From JAUMBM01 sp964645715 (GTDB lineage: Bacteria; Bacteroidota; Bacteroidia; Chitinophagales; Saprospiraceae), in contig CAZYAO010000021.1 in NCBI GenBank assembly GCA_964645715.1, forward strand, positions 3,137 to 67,136: 64,000 bases of DNA, written 5' to 3'. Shown here piece by piece: positions 23,336-31,354 of this stretch. The translations under genes and the position numbers were made by a program. Position 1 is the first letter of the stretch, and each line of letters begins with the position of its first letter. The notes under the pieces are model-generated. The model was not told the origin of the DNA and searched no databases. It was given only the letters and a program-made list of their open reading frames with translations.

Positions 23336-24742
23336 CTAGTTGCGCTTATTCTGATTGACCGACTCCTCATAAAACTGATCCTCCGCTACAACCTTCACCT
23401 TCTTACCCATTGAAAGCTCGCGGGCTACAGCATTGTAAGGCCCTTTGACCACCACCTGACCTTCTTTCAGTCCCTCGATGATCTGTATAAACTCATCGTC
23501 CTGCAGTCCCACCACCACCGGCAACTGTACAATCGTATCTGCATCCACGGCAAAGACTACCTCCGTAAGATTTTTGCGGGCGCTCCCTTCTTCATCTGCT
23601 CCCTCGGCCGCAGCGGCTGACAATTTTTCTTCCCCGAGCTCCCGCGTAGCTACTGCCTGTATGGGCAGACTAAGAACACCCTTTTCGCGGCGCGAGAAGA
23701 TATCTACCGTAGCGGACATACCCGGCCGGAATGGATAGCGCTTGCTCGGCATTACCAGGTCCTGATAAGATTCGGGAGAAATCTCGATACGCACCTCGAA
23801 ATTGGTGACCTGCTCAGAGGTAAGAGCGCTCACAGCACTACCCGCAGTAGTTGAAGAGTTGGCAATCTGCGTCACTTTGCCCATGAACTTTCGGCCGAGA
23901 TAAGCATCGACCTCAATTTCGGCCTTATCCCCCAATTTTACGCTGGGAATATCGTTTTCGCTGACCTCTACCCTGACTTCCATGACCGACAGGTTGGCGA
24001 TGCGCATCAGCTCCGTACCCGCCATCTGCAGGGTACCTACCACTCTCTCCCCCTTCTCTACATTGAGCAGCGAGACGATGCCGCTCATAGGCGCCACAAT
24101 GGTCGTGCGCCGCAGGCTGGTACGGAGCTCGTTGAGGGTAGCCTGAGCGCTCTGTACATTGAAAGAAGCAGCGCGCACCGACTCTTCGGCCGAGCGTATA
24201 TTGGCATCTGCTGAGCGCAGATTGGCTTCGAGGCTGCGCAGACTAGAGCGGGAAGCCTGGAAGTCAGCCTCGGAGATAACCCCCTCTCGCCGCAATTCCT
24301 CATTGCGCTGGTGGATCTCGCGGGCATTTTCGAGTTGCGCTATGATCTGCTCCTTCTGTGCCCGCGAAGTTTCGAGTTGTGCCCGTGCATTCGCCTGCTG
24401 AGCGCTGGAAGCATTGACGCCGGCCATACCCCTTTCTACCTGAGACTGATAAGTATCCGGATCAATTTTGGCCAGCACCTGACCCGCCACTACCGAGTCT
24501 CCCTCTGCCACATAAAGTTCGACAACCTCGCCCGACACATCCGAGCTAATTTTCACCTCCAGCCGGGGAAATACTTTACCACTGGCAGACACCATCTCCT
24601 GGATGTCGCGGCGCTTGACCACATCCGTAAACACCTTTAGATCCTCCTCTTTGCGAGACTTAACAATGGCCACGGCTGCGATGCCGGCGATGACAAGACC
24701 GATGACTACATAGCGGCCGATGCGCCTTTTTTTCTTTATCAT
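23336..24742 (-). CDS. HlyD/MacA-like periplasmic adaptor subunit
   Basis: A 468-residue membrane-fusion protein that bridges an inner-membrane exporter and TolC. One membrane segment sits at residues 9-27 (YVVIGLVIAGIAAVAIV). The lipoyl half-motifs (VSGEVVELYVAEGDSVVAGQVLAKID and the later APMSGIVSLLNVEKGERVVG region) flank a long alpha-helical hairpin rich in Arg, Ser and Ala (residues 95-215), and beta-barrel segments follow. The transporter protein expected upstream or downstream (MacB-type ABC or RND pump) is not in the window. It lies 45 bp after the tolC-like gene. Confidence 0.92.
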   Translation of the reverse strand: MIKKKRRIGRYVVIGLVIAGIAAVAIVKSRKEEDLKVFTDVVKRRDIQEMVSASGKVFPRLEVKISSDVSGEVVELYVAEGDSVVAGQVLAKIDPDTYQSQVERGMAGVNASSAQQANARAQLETSRAQKEQIIAQLENAREIHQRNEELRREGVISEADFQASRSSLRSLEANLRSADANIRSAEESVRAASFNVQSAQATLNELRTSLRRTTIVAPMSGIVSLLNVEKGERVVGTLQMAGTELMRIANLSVMEVRVEVSENDIPSVKLGDKAEIEVDAYLGRKFMGKVTQIANSSTTAGSAVSALTSEQVTNFEVRIEISPESYQDLVMPSKRYPFRPGMSATVDIFSRREKGVLSLPIQAVATRELGEEKLSAAAAEGADEEGSARKNLTEVVFAVDADTIVQLPVVVGLQDDEFIQIIEGLKEGQVVVKGPYNAVARELSMGKKVKVVAEDQFYEESVNQNKRN

Positions 24743-24787
24743 GGAAACACAATTTTTCGAGTGACAAAATACAACTGACGGTTGAGA

Positions 24788-26248
24788 TTAACGATCCAGC
24801 GGTTTCCCCTGGTAGAACTCCACCACTTTCCAGTTGAACAGCAGCTGGTACTTGGCACGGCTGAGTTCGGTACGCGCCTGATCAAGCGAATTGGCGGCAG
24901 CGGTGAGTTCAAAATTGTTGGCGCCGCCGGTCGTATAGCGGCGATCCACATTATTGTAAGAAGTCTGAGCAGCCTCAAAGCTACGCTGTGCTGCCCGATA
25001 ACTTTCGCGGGCGCCCGACAAGTCAGTTAGCGCACGTTGTACATTGGCTTTGAGCTGATCGCGCTGCTGCTGACGCTGGATACCGGCCGTAGTGACCCCC
25101 AGCCGAGCCCGCTCGATGGCCGTGCGCGTGAGGTGATTGTTGTAAATCGGCACCCGCAGGCTCAGGCCGAGACTCTGACCAAAGTTGTTGTTGAGCTGCG
25201 AAAAATACTCCGTCCGCGGATAGACGACCCCCTCCTGCCGGAAGGTAGTAATCGACACCGGCACATCGTTGACCAAAACCGTCTGTGCCGGGTTGGGCAC
25301 AGTGACCACATTAGACAGGTCGGGATTGAGAAAATCGCGGAAGGCCGACGAGTAGGACGTGTTGAGGTTGCCAAAAAGTGTGAGCGTAGGCCAGAGCCCT
25401 GCGCGGGACAATTTTTCCCCCAGCTCAGCCGATCTGAGCCGCTGCTCAGCAGCCAATATTTGCGGCTGCAGCGACAGCGCGGCCACAAATAATTCCTCCA
25501 GCGCAAACTCCTGGGAGAGAATTCCCTCGGGCAGGGCCACCGCCGGTGGCTCCAACTGGAAAGGTGTAGCGGGATCTAGCTGCAACAGTTGCTTGAGGCT
25601 TAGGTAGTTGATAGCAACCAAATTATTGGACTCGATGAGCAGCTGCTCATTGCGGGCGACGGTTGCCTCCAGTTCGAAGCGATCATTGGCAGGGCGGGCA
25701 CCCGTGCGTATGAAGGTCTCGAGCTGTGCCAGCTGTGCACGGCTGAGCTCGAGCCGGCGGCGCGCGTTAGTGGCCTGTTCCTCTGCCAGTAGTATCGTCA
25801 GGTAGGTATTGGCCACCAGCAGCGCGATATCGTTGGCCGAAGCCTGCTGATCAAGTGTAGCGGCCTGCAGGTCGAGCTTAGACTGTTCAACCTGGGTATT
25901 GATGCGATTGCCATCAAACAAAACCACCCCTGCATTGATGGAGAAGCTGTTGAAGGTGATGCGCTCGGTGTTGAAGGCGTTGGTTGTCGGGTCGACAGTA
26001 CGGCCAAACTGGTTACCGAGGCTGCTCTGCCCATTGACGCTGGGCAGCCGGCTGAGTTGAGACTGCCGCAGGCTGAGTTCCGCATTGCGTTTGGTGAGCT
26101 CGGCCTGTTTCATCTGCAGGTTGTGCCCGAGTGCATAGTCGACACATTGCGGCAGTGACCAGGTCGACGACTGCCCCTGCAGTCGGGGTGGCTCGCGGAG
26201 CGCAGCGACGAGCACCAAAACCAAAAGCGATAATCTCTTCATCATCAT
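24788..26248 (-). CDS. TolC family outer membrane efflux protein
   Basis: A 486-residue outer-membrane channel subunit. The signal peptide is MMMKRLSLLVLVLVAALREP (start at the first of three consecutive Met codons, 26248). Two OEP repeats follow, each with strand and coiled-coil stretches (LPQCVDYALGHNLQMKQAEL; NDIALLVANTYLTILLAEEQATNARRRLE near residue 150; RRYTTGGANNFELTAAANSL near the C-terminus). It forms an operon with the adaptor gene downstream. The upstream region to the GH57 gene is divergent. Confidence 0.93.
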   Translation of the reverse strand: MMMKRLSLLVLVLVAALREPPRLQGQSSTWSLPQCVDYALGHNLQMKQAELTKRNAELSLRQSQLSRLPSVNGQSSLGNQFGRTVDPTTNAFNTERITFNSFSINAGVVLFDGNRINTQVEQSKLDLQAATLDQQASANDIALLVANTYLTILLAEEQATNARRRLELSRAQLAQLETFIRTGARPANDRFELEATVARNEQLLIESNNLVAINYLSLKQLLQLDPATPFQLEPPAVALPEGILSQEFALEELFVAALSLQPQILAAEQRLRSAELGEKLSRAGLWPTLTLFGNLNTSYSSAFRDFLNPDLSNVVTVPNPAQTVLVNDVPVSITTFRQEGVVYPRTEYFSQLNNNFGQSLGLSLRVPIYNNHLTRTAIERARLGVTTAGIQRQQQRDQLKANVQRALTDLSGARESYRAAQRSFEAAQTSYNNVDRRYTTGGANNFELTAAANSLDQARTELSRAKYQLLFNWKVVEFYQGKPLDR

Positions 26249-26417
26249 AAGAACATATTTACACAACAAACGTAAACAATTCAGCGCTAGCGATACCTGA
26301 TTTTTCTATGAAAACACTTCATTCATGGATAAATATCGAGTTCTATTGAGCAGAAAGTTATTTTTGTCTTTATAAAAGGCATGCGCGGCAGCGGCCATGC
26401 AACGATGATACTGTCTT

Positions 26418-26457
26418 GGCATGCTCCCGGGCGGCTGTTGCCGCCTAGGAGCATGCC
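26418..26457. repeat. Type A hairpin in a divergent promoter region
   Basis: GGCATGCTCC + GGGCGGC-TGTT-GCCGCC + GGAGCATGCC, with a two-base mismatch between lower and upper stem. Both flanking genes are transcribed away from it, so it terminates neither of them. Confidence 0.85.
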
Positions 26458-26512
26458 GAATTTCTTTTTTGATTTTTTGCCAAAAAAAGCCCCGGAAACT
26501 ACCCCTTCAAGA

Positions 26513-26545
26513 TTGTATTTCGCCGCCAAAGGCGACGAAATACAA
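26513..26545. repeat. Type C hairpin, second copy
   Basis: TTGTATTTCG (26513-26522) pairs with CGAAATACAA (26536-26545); CGCC/GGCG forms the top around AAA. It shares its arms with the hairpin at 19876-19904 but has a different apex. Confidence 0.75.
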
Positions 26546-26594
26546 CCGAGACAGCTTCACGGCCGGTAGTTAGGGTGGTATAAAAAAGAGGACG

Positions 26595-29045
26595 ATGAAA
26601 AAGAACAACAGATATATATGCATCCATGGGCATTTCTACCAGCCACCGCGTGAAAATGCGTGGCTGGAGGCCGTGGAGCAACAAGACAGCGCGGCGCCTT
26701 TTCACGACTGGAACGAGCGCATCAACTTTGAATGCTACGCCCCCAATGCGGCTGCGCGCATACTCAATCCCCAGGGCCACATCAGCAAGATTACCAACAA
26801 CTATGCCCAAATAAGCTTCAATATGGGGCCCACGCTGCTGTCGTGGCTGGAGCTGGCCGACCCTGCCACCTATGCCGCCATCCTGGCTGGCGACAGGGCT
26901 AGCCGCGAGCTCTTTCACGGCCATGGTTCCGCCCTTGCGCAGGTGTACAACCACATCATCATGCCGCTGGCCAACGAGCGCGACAAGCGCACGCAGATAC
27001 GCTGGGGGATTGAGGATTTCGTCCACCGCTTTGGGCGACAGCCCGAAGGCATGTGGCTGGCAGAGACTGCCGTTGACACCCCCACCCTGAGCCTGCTGGC
27101 AGAAGCGGGCATTCTTTTTACCATACTGGCCCCCCGGCAGGCAAAAGCGGTGCGCCCTTTGGGCGGCGACCGCTGGCAGCTGCCCGAGCACGGTATTGAC
27201 ACCCGCCGCCCATACCGCTGTATGTTGCCCGGCGGGAAACACATTGACCTGTTTTTTTACGATGGCAACATCTCCCAGGCAGTAGCTTTTGAAGGACTGC
27301 TCAATGACGGCAAGTATTTTGCCCGGCGGCTCAAAGGAGCCTTCGACGGGCGGGAGGAGAGTCAGCTGGTGCACATCGCGACCGATGGAGAGAGCTATGG
27401 CCACCATCATCGCAAAGGTGAAATGGCATTGGCCGACTGTCTCGACTACTTGCAGCAGCACGAAGATGTTGCCCTCACGATCTATGGTGACTACCTTGAG
27501 CTGCACCCGCCCGAGTGGGAAGTGCAGATCCACGAAAACAGCTCCTGGAGTTGTGTGCATGGGGTTGAGCGCTGGCGCAGCGACTGCGGCTGCAATTCGG
27601 GTGGTAAGCCTGGCTGGCGGCAGCACTGGCGTGCGCCGCTGCGCGCTACGCTCGACTGGCTGCGCGACCAGCTCATACCCTTGTACGAGCAGGAGGCAGC
27701 CGCTTTTACCCACGACCCCTGGGCACTGCGCGACGCTTACATAGCGGTAATTCTTGACAGATCGCCCGAGAGCATAGACCGCTTCTGTGCCCGCTATGCC
27801 CCTGCCGCCGCCCGGGATGAAGAAAGCCGGACACGGCTGCTGCGACTGTTGGAGATGCAGCGGCACTGCATGCTCATGTACACCTCCTGCGGCTGGTTTT
27901 TCGATGAAATATCGGGCATAGAAACCATGCAGATACTGCAATATGCCAATCGAGCCCTGTATTATGCACAGCAGCTGCAGGGAGTATCGCTGCATGAGCC
28001 TTTTTTGGAAAAACTCCGTGCATGTCCCAGTAACGTGTACGCCCATGGAGCAGAACCCTACCTGCAGACCATCATACCTGCGCGTATCGACCTTGAGCGG
28101 GTGGCCATGCATTATGCCGTTGCTTCCTTGTTTGAGCCCGCCACTGAGCAGCTTGACATTTTCAACTACCAGCTGCTGTGCGACGCCTTTGACAAGTGGG
28201 AAGCCGGAGGTTACCAGTTGGTCGCCGGCCGGGTCAGCACGCGTTCAAAACTCACCCTGAGCCGCCGTCGGTTTACCTTTGCAGCCCTCCACCTGGGCCA
28301 ACAGAATGTAATTGGCAAGATCAGCAACGATTTTACCCCCAGCCAGTACCAGGCATTTGCAAGCGAGCTGTCGGAGGCTTTTCGGGCATCAGATCTCGGC
28401 ATGGTCTTTGGCATTATGCAGCAGTATCTGGGCGAACGGCAATACAGCCTGTCGCACCTTTTTCATGACGAACAGCGAAAGGTATTGCGGCAACTTACCG
28501 ATGTCAGCCTTCAGCAGGTGGAGGTTGTCTTCCGGCAGATCGTCAATGACAACTACCAGCTGATGACCAGCATGCAGAAAGCAGCCATACCACTGCCACA
28601 GCCCTATCTGTCGGCCATCAGCTTTGTGCTCAACCGCGATTTGCATGTATTTATCAAAGACCCGGTGCTACCCCAGCGAGAAGCGAGGCGGCTCGCCAGC
28701 GAGTTTGGCAAATGGAAAATACCCCTGACGGATACGGAGACCCTGCAGCTGGCTGCCGGCGAACGGCTCTACCAGGAGATGCGCTCCCTGCAGGAAAGCC
28801 GCGACCCCATCGAAGAAAGTAAGCTTAGGCGCATCAACCGGCTGCTGGATTTGCTCGAAGAGCTGGGGCTGCAGATCGAGCGGTGGCAGAGCCAAAACGT
28901 TTATTTTTCGCTGCTGGGCAGGTGGGCTGCCGAAGCCGACAAATCACCCGTTTTTGTGAGCCCGGCGGCTGCCGAAGCCTTTGTGGCGCTAGGCAATAAG
29001 CTGGCCATAGAAACGCCCAGCCTGGTTGAACAGGCTGTAAACTGA
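26595..29045 (+). CDS. GH57-like glycoside hydrolase with DUF3536 domain
   Basis: This is an 816-residue cytoplasmic protein. The N-terminal catalytic-type (beta/alpha)7 domain has YICIHGHFYQPPRENAW, NAAARILNPQG, GHGSALAQVYNHIIMPLAN and GMWLAETAVDTPTL, where the Glu of AETAVD matches the GH57 nucleophile region; a second acidic block is IATDGESYGHHHRKGEMAL. The C-terminal half matches DUF3536. GH57 enzymes act on alpha-glucans such as glycogen; the substrate here is unproven. The start codon is 8 bp after AAAAGAGGACG. The downstream histidine kinase begins 7 bp after its stop, implying a shared transcript. Confidence 0.9.
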   Translation: MKKNNRYICIHGHFYQPPRENAWLEAVEQQDSAAPFHDWNERINFECYAPNAAARILNPQGHISKITNNYAQISFNMGPTLLSWLELADPATYAAILAGDRASRELFHGHGSALAQVYNHIIMPLANERDKRTQIRWGIEDFVHRFGRQPEGMWLAETAVDTPTLSLLAEAGILFTILAPRQAKAVRPLGGDRWQLPEHGIDTRRPYRCMLPGGKHIDLFFYDGNISQAVAFEGLLNDGKYFARRLKGAFDGREESQLVHIATDGESYGHHHRKGEMALADCLDYLQQHEDVALTIYGDYLELHPPEWEVQIHENSSWSCVHGVERWRSDCGCNSGGKPGWRQHWRAPLRATLDWLRDQLIPLYEQEAAAFTHDPWALRDAYIAVILDRSPESIDRFCARYAPAAARDEESRTRLLRLLEMQRHCMLMYTSCGWFFDEISGIETMQILQYANRALYYAQQLQGVSLHEPFLEKLRACPSNVYAHGAEPYLQTIIPARIDLERVAMHYAVASLFEPATEQLDIFNYQLLCDAFDKWEAGGYQLVAGRVSTRSKLTLSRRRFTFAALHLGQQNVIGKISNDFTPSQYQAFASELSEAFRASDLGMVFGIMQQYLGERQYSLSHLFHDEQRKVLRQLTDVSLQQVEVVFRQIVNDNYQLMTSMQKAAIPLPQPYLSAISFVLNRDLHVFIKDPVLPQREARRLASEFGKWKIPLTDTETLQLAAGERLYQEMRSLQESRDPIEESKLRRINRLLDLLEELGLQIERWQSQNVYFSLLGRWAAEADKSPVFVSPAAAEAFVALGNKLAIETPSLVEQAVN

Positions 29046-29052
29046 CCGTTGT

Positions 29053-30603
29053 ATGGACGCGCATCCACCCCCGCACATCGGCGACTGGCCCGGCCAGGAT
29101 GAGCTGCAGCAGCTCATCCTGGGAAGTGATCTGCTTGGCATCTACTATCTCGACAGCAGCAGCAACATCGTTTATGTCAACCAGCAATTCTGCAGTATGC
29201 TGGAAGTAGAAGCCGCTGAGTTGTTGGGAAAAAGCCTCTGGACAGCCGTCCTGTCGGCCAACTACGGCCCTGCTCGCCGCCAGCTGGAGCTGGCCTATCA
29301 GCTCAAAACGCCCTGCTTTACCCAGGAGGAGTGCTACTACCTGCACGACGGCAGCTCGCGCTGGTTGCGCAATACCATCTACCCGCTGTGGACTGCCAAC
29401 GGCAGCCACAGACTGACTGTTGTACTGGCGACGCCCATCAACGGCCCCTCTGATCCGGTGACTACCATCAACCGGGGTCACGACCGGCTGCGGGCGATCA
29501 TGAAAGCCCTCCCCGACATCAAGCTGCTCGTCAACGAGCAGGGGTTTGTCATGGATGCCTTCGCGCCTGCACATGAGCTGGAACCTCTCGACATCCGGCT
29601 CGAGCAAATCAAATACACGTATCTGTGGAACTGGATGCCGCCGCCCGTCGCACAGGGCATCCGCTACAATATCGGTCAGGCAGTTGTCGAACTGGCCGAT
29701 CTCAGACAGTTTGAGTTCGTTTGGCCCAAGCAACCACGCCTTTTGTACTTCGAGGCGCGCATACTTGCACTCGAACCCACAGAAATCATGGTTGTACTGC
29801 GCAACCTGACACAAACTAAAAATGCGGAACAGGCCATTCAGCAGCAGCTACAGGAGCTGGATATACAAAATAAAAAGCTGCAGGCCTATATCGACTCCAA
29901 CCTGGAACTCGAAAACTTTGCCTACATCGCCAGCCACGACCTCCGGGAACCCCTGCGCACCATACGCACTTTTGCGCAGTTGCTGGAAAAAAAGCAGGGC
30001 CAAAAGCTGGATGAAGAAGCCCGGCAGTATCTGTACTTCATCGCCCACGGAGCCAACCAGCTCAACGATCTCATCGAGGATCTGCTCTTGTACTCGCGCG
30101 TCAATACCGAAAAACAGACAGCAGCAGACATCAATATGCAGCTGTTGATGGAAGATATTGAAAAAATGATCACCCGCTATGTGGTAGAAAAAAATGCCCG
30201 CATCAGCTACCAGAACCTGCCAGTGACCATACGCGGCAGCTATACCCAGTTGCACCAGCTATTCATGAACCTAATTGTCAACGGCATCAAGTTTGGCCCT
30301 CTGCAGGAAAGTCCTCATATTGATATAAGCTGTCGGGAATCGGCCGACTGCTGGCATTTTTCCGTGGCTGACAACGGTATCGGTATTGCGCCTGAATTTC
30401 ATGAGACCATTTTTTTGCTGTTTAAAAAACTCCACCCCACCGGTGACTACAGCGGTACAGGCATTGGTCTGGCACTGTGCAAAAAAATTGTGGAACTACA
30501 CGGTGGAGAGATCAGTGTCTCCTCCGCTCCGGGGAAAGGTGCAACTTTTTCCTTCAGCATCCGAAAAGAAATACCCGCTACCACAGGGAGCCTCGACACT
30601 TGA
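29053..30603 (+). CDS. PAS domain sensor histidine kinase
   Basis: A 516-residue kinase without membrane segments. Residues 15-125 form one PAS domain (LLGIYYLDSSSNIVYVNQQF, RWLRNTIYPLW). Residues 140-255 form a second, weaker PAS-like segment (MKALPDIKLLVNEQGFVMDA). A short coiled coil precedes the HisKA domain with the phospho-acceptor His in YIASHDLREPLRTIRTF. The ATPase domain shows the N box MNLIVNGIKFG, G1 DNGIGI, F and G2 GTGIGLALCKKIVELHGG. No response regulator is adjacent. The 7-bp gap suggests that it is cotranscribed with the GH57 gene and may sense a related state. Confidence 0.92.
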   Translation: MDAHPPPHIGDWPGQDELQQLILGSDLLGIYYLDSSSNIVYVNQQFCSMLEVEAAELLGKSLWTAVLSANYGPARRQLELAYQLKTPCFTQEECYYLHDGSSRWLRNTIYPLWTANGSHRLTVVLATPINGPSDPVTTINRGHDRLRAIMKALPDIKLLVNEQGFVMDAFAPAHELEPLDIRLEQIKYTYLWNWMPPPVAQGIRYNIGQAVVELADLRQFEFVWPKQPRLLYFEARILALEPTEIMVVLRNLTQTKNAEQAIQQQLQELDIQNKKLQAYIDSNLELENFAYIASHDLREPLRTIRTFAQLLEKKQGQKLDEEARQYLYFIAHGANQLNDLIEDLLLYSRVNTEKQTAADINMQLLMEDIEKMITRYVVEKNARISYQNLPVTIRGSYTQLHQLFMNLIVNGIKFGPLQESPHIDISCRESADCWHFSVADNGIGIAPEFHETIFLLFKKLHPTGDYSGTGIGLALCKKIVELHGGEISVSSAPGKGATFSFSIRKEIPATTGSLDT

Positions 30604-30642
30604 TGCCGATAGAAGCCCGTCAAATTCAGGACATACCCTATT

Positions 30643-30684
30643 TTTCAGTCAGTTAAAAAGCCTACTTTCGGCTGACTGTAAAAT
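30643..30684. terminator. Hairpin after the histidine kinase
   Basis: TTTTCAGTC...AGCC pairs with GGCT-GACTG-TAAAA around TACTTTC, 40 bp after the kinase stop codon. A plausible terminator. Confidence 0.5.
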
Positions 30685-30800
30685 AATTCATACGCAGCTA
30701 TTGGAACATATAGAGAAAAACTCTTACCTTTATAGCGGCTTTGAAGAGTTATCTACTTATCACATCTGTTTGAATCGTTCAAAGATTCCCTTCCAATCGC

Positions 30801-30828
30801 TTGCAATGATCTTTAATTTGTAGCTTTG
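30801..30828 (+). promoter_or_regulatory. Promoter of the DUF5606 gene
   Basis: TTG (30801-30803), a 17-base spacer and TAGCTTTG (30821-30828), 26 bp upstream of the ATG. It matches the Bacteroidota TTG-N17-TAnnTTTG form. Confidence 0.65.
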
Positions 30829-30854
30829 CGCTCAATTAAAGCTATTGTTAATTT

Positions 30855-31271
30855 ATGAATTTGGAAAAGATTGTATCAGTCACCGGAATGTCCGGTCTCT
30901 ACCGCGTCATCGGCAATCGGTCAAATGGGTTAATCATTGAAGATATGGATAGTGGAAAGCGGCGGTTTGCAGCATCGCGGCAGTACCAGTTTACCCCGCT
31001 GGAATCACTGGCAATCTTCACTGACGACGGCGAATCGATTGAGCTGAAGAAGGTATTTGAGCTAATGCTCACAGCTATAGCAGAAACACCCGTAGTAGCT
31101 GCTGATGTATCGAGCGACCAATTGTTCGCTTACTTTGGCAGCATTCTTCCCAACTACGACCGGGATCGTGTGCATGCCGGGGATGTAAAGAAGGTAATCA
31201 AATGGTTTACTTTCCTGCATGCCAAGGGAGCACTGACGAGTGAAGAGGCAGCCGCTGACGAAGAAGAGTAA
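30855..31271 (+). CDS. DUF5606 family protein
   Basis: A 138-residue cytoplasmic protein matching the DUF5606 family of Bacteroidota. The N-terminal part (MNLEKIVSVTGMSGLYRVIG, NGLIIEDMDSGKRRFAASRQ) looks like a small beta domain. The middle (SSDQLFAYFGSILPNYDRDRVHAGDVKKVIKWF) is helical with conserved acidic and Lys residues. The tail is acidic (EEAAADEEE). The function is unknown. It has its own promoter 26 bp upstream and is followed by an inverted repeat. Confidence 0.88.
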   Translation: MNLEKIVSVTGMSGLYRVIGNRSNGLIIEDMDSGKRRFAASRQYQFTPLESLAIFTDDGESIELKKVFELMLTAIAETPVVAADVSSDQLFAYFGSILPNYDRDRVHAGDVKKVIKWFTFLHAKGALTSEEAAADEEE

Positions 31272-31289
31272 ACACGACCAAAAGATAAG

Positions 31290-31324
31290 GCCGGGACGTA
31301 GTTCGTCTATGGGTTACGTCCCGG
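31290..31324 (+). terminator. Terminator after the DUF5606 gene
   Basis: CCGGGACGTA pairs exactly with TACGTCCCGG around a 13-base loop, 18 bp after the stop codon. It lies just upstream of the M3 peptidase start. Confidence 0.65.
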
Positions 31325-31354
31325 CTTACGAACCGATTGAATAATGAAAGGCTC

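Larger units (their letters stand above)
26249..26594. other. Divergent intergenic region carrying three hairpins
   Basis: About 345 bp between the 5' ends of the tolC-like gene (minus) and the GH57 gene (plus). No ORF is supported. It holds a type A hairpin (26418-26457), an AT-rich type B-like stretch (26461-26490) and a type C hairpin (26513-26545). A TATTTTTG box (26359-26366, plus strand) could start a transcript through these, either a long leader for the GH57 gene or a small RNA. Confidence 0.6.

Noticed and set aside
26499..28112. A 537-codon open frame on the minus strand opposite the GH57 gene
   Set aside because: It is antisense to a gene with clear GH57/DUF3536 motifs and results from GC-rich codon positions; its translation has no domain pattern.
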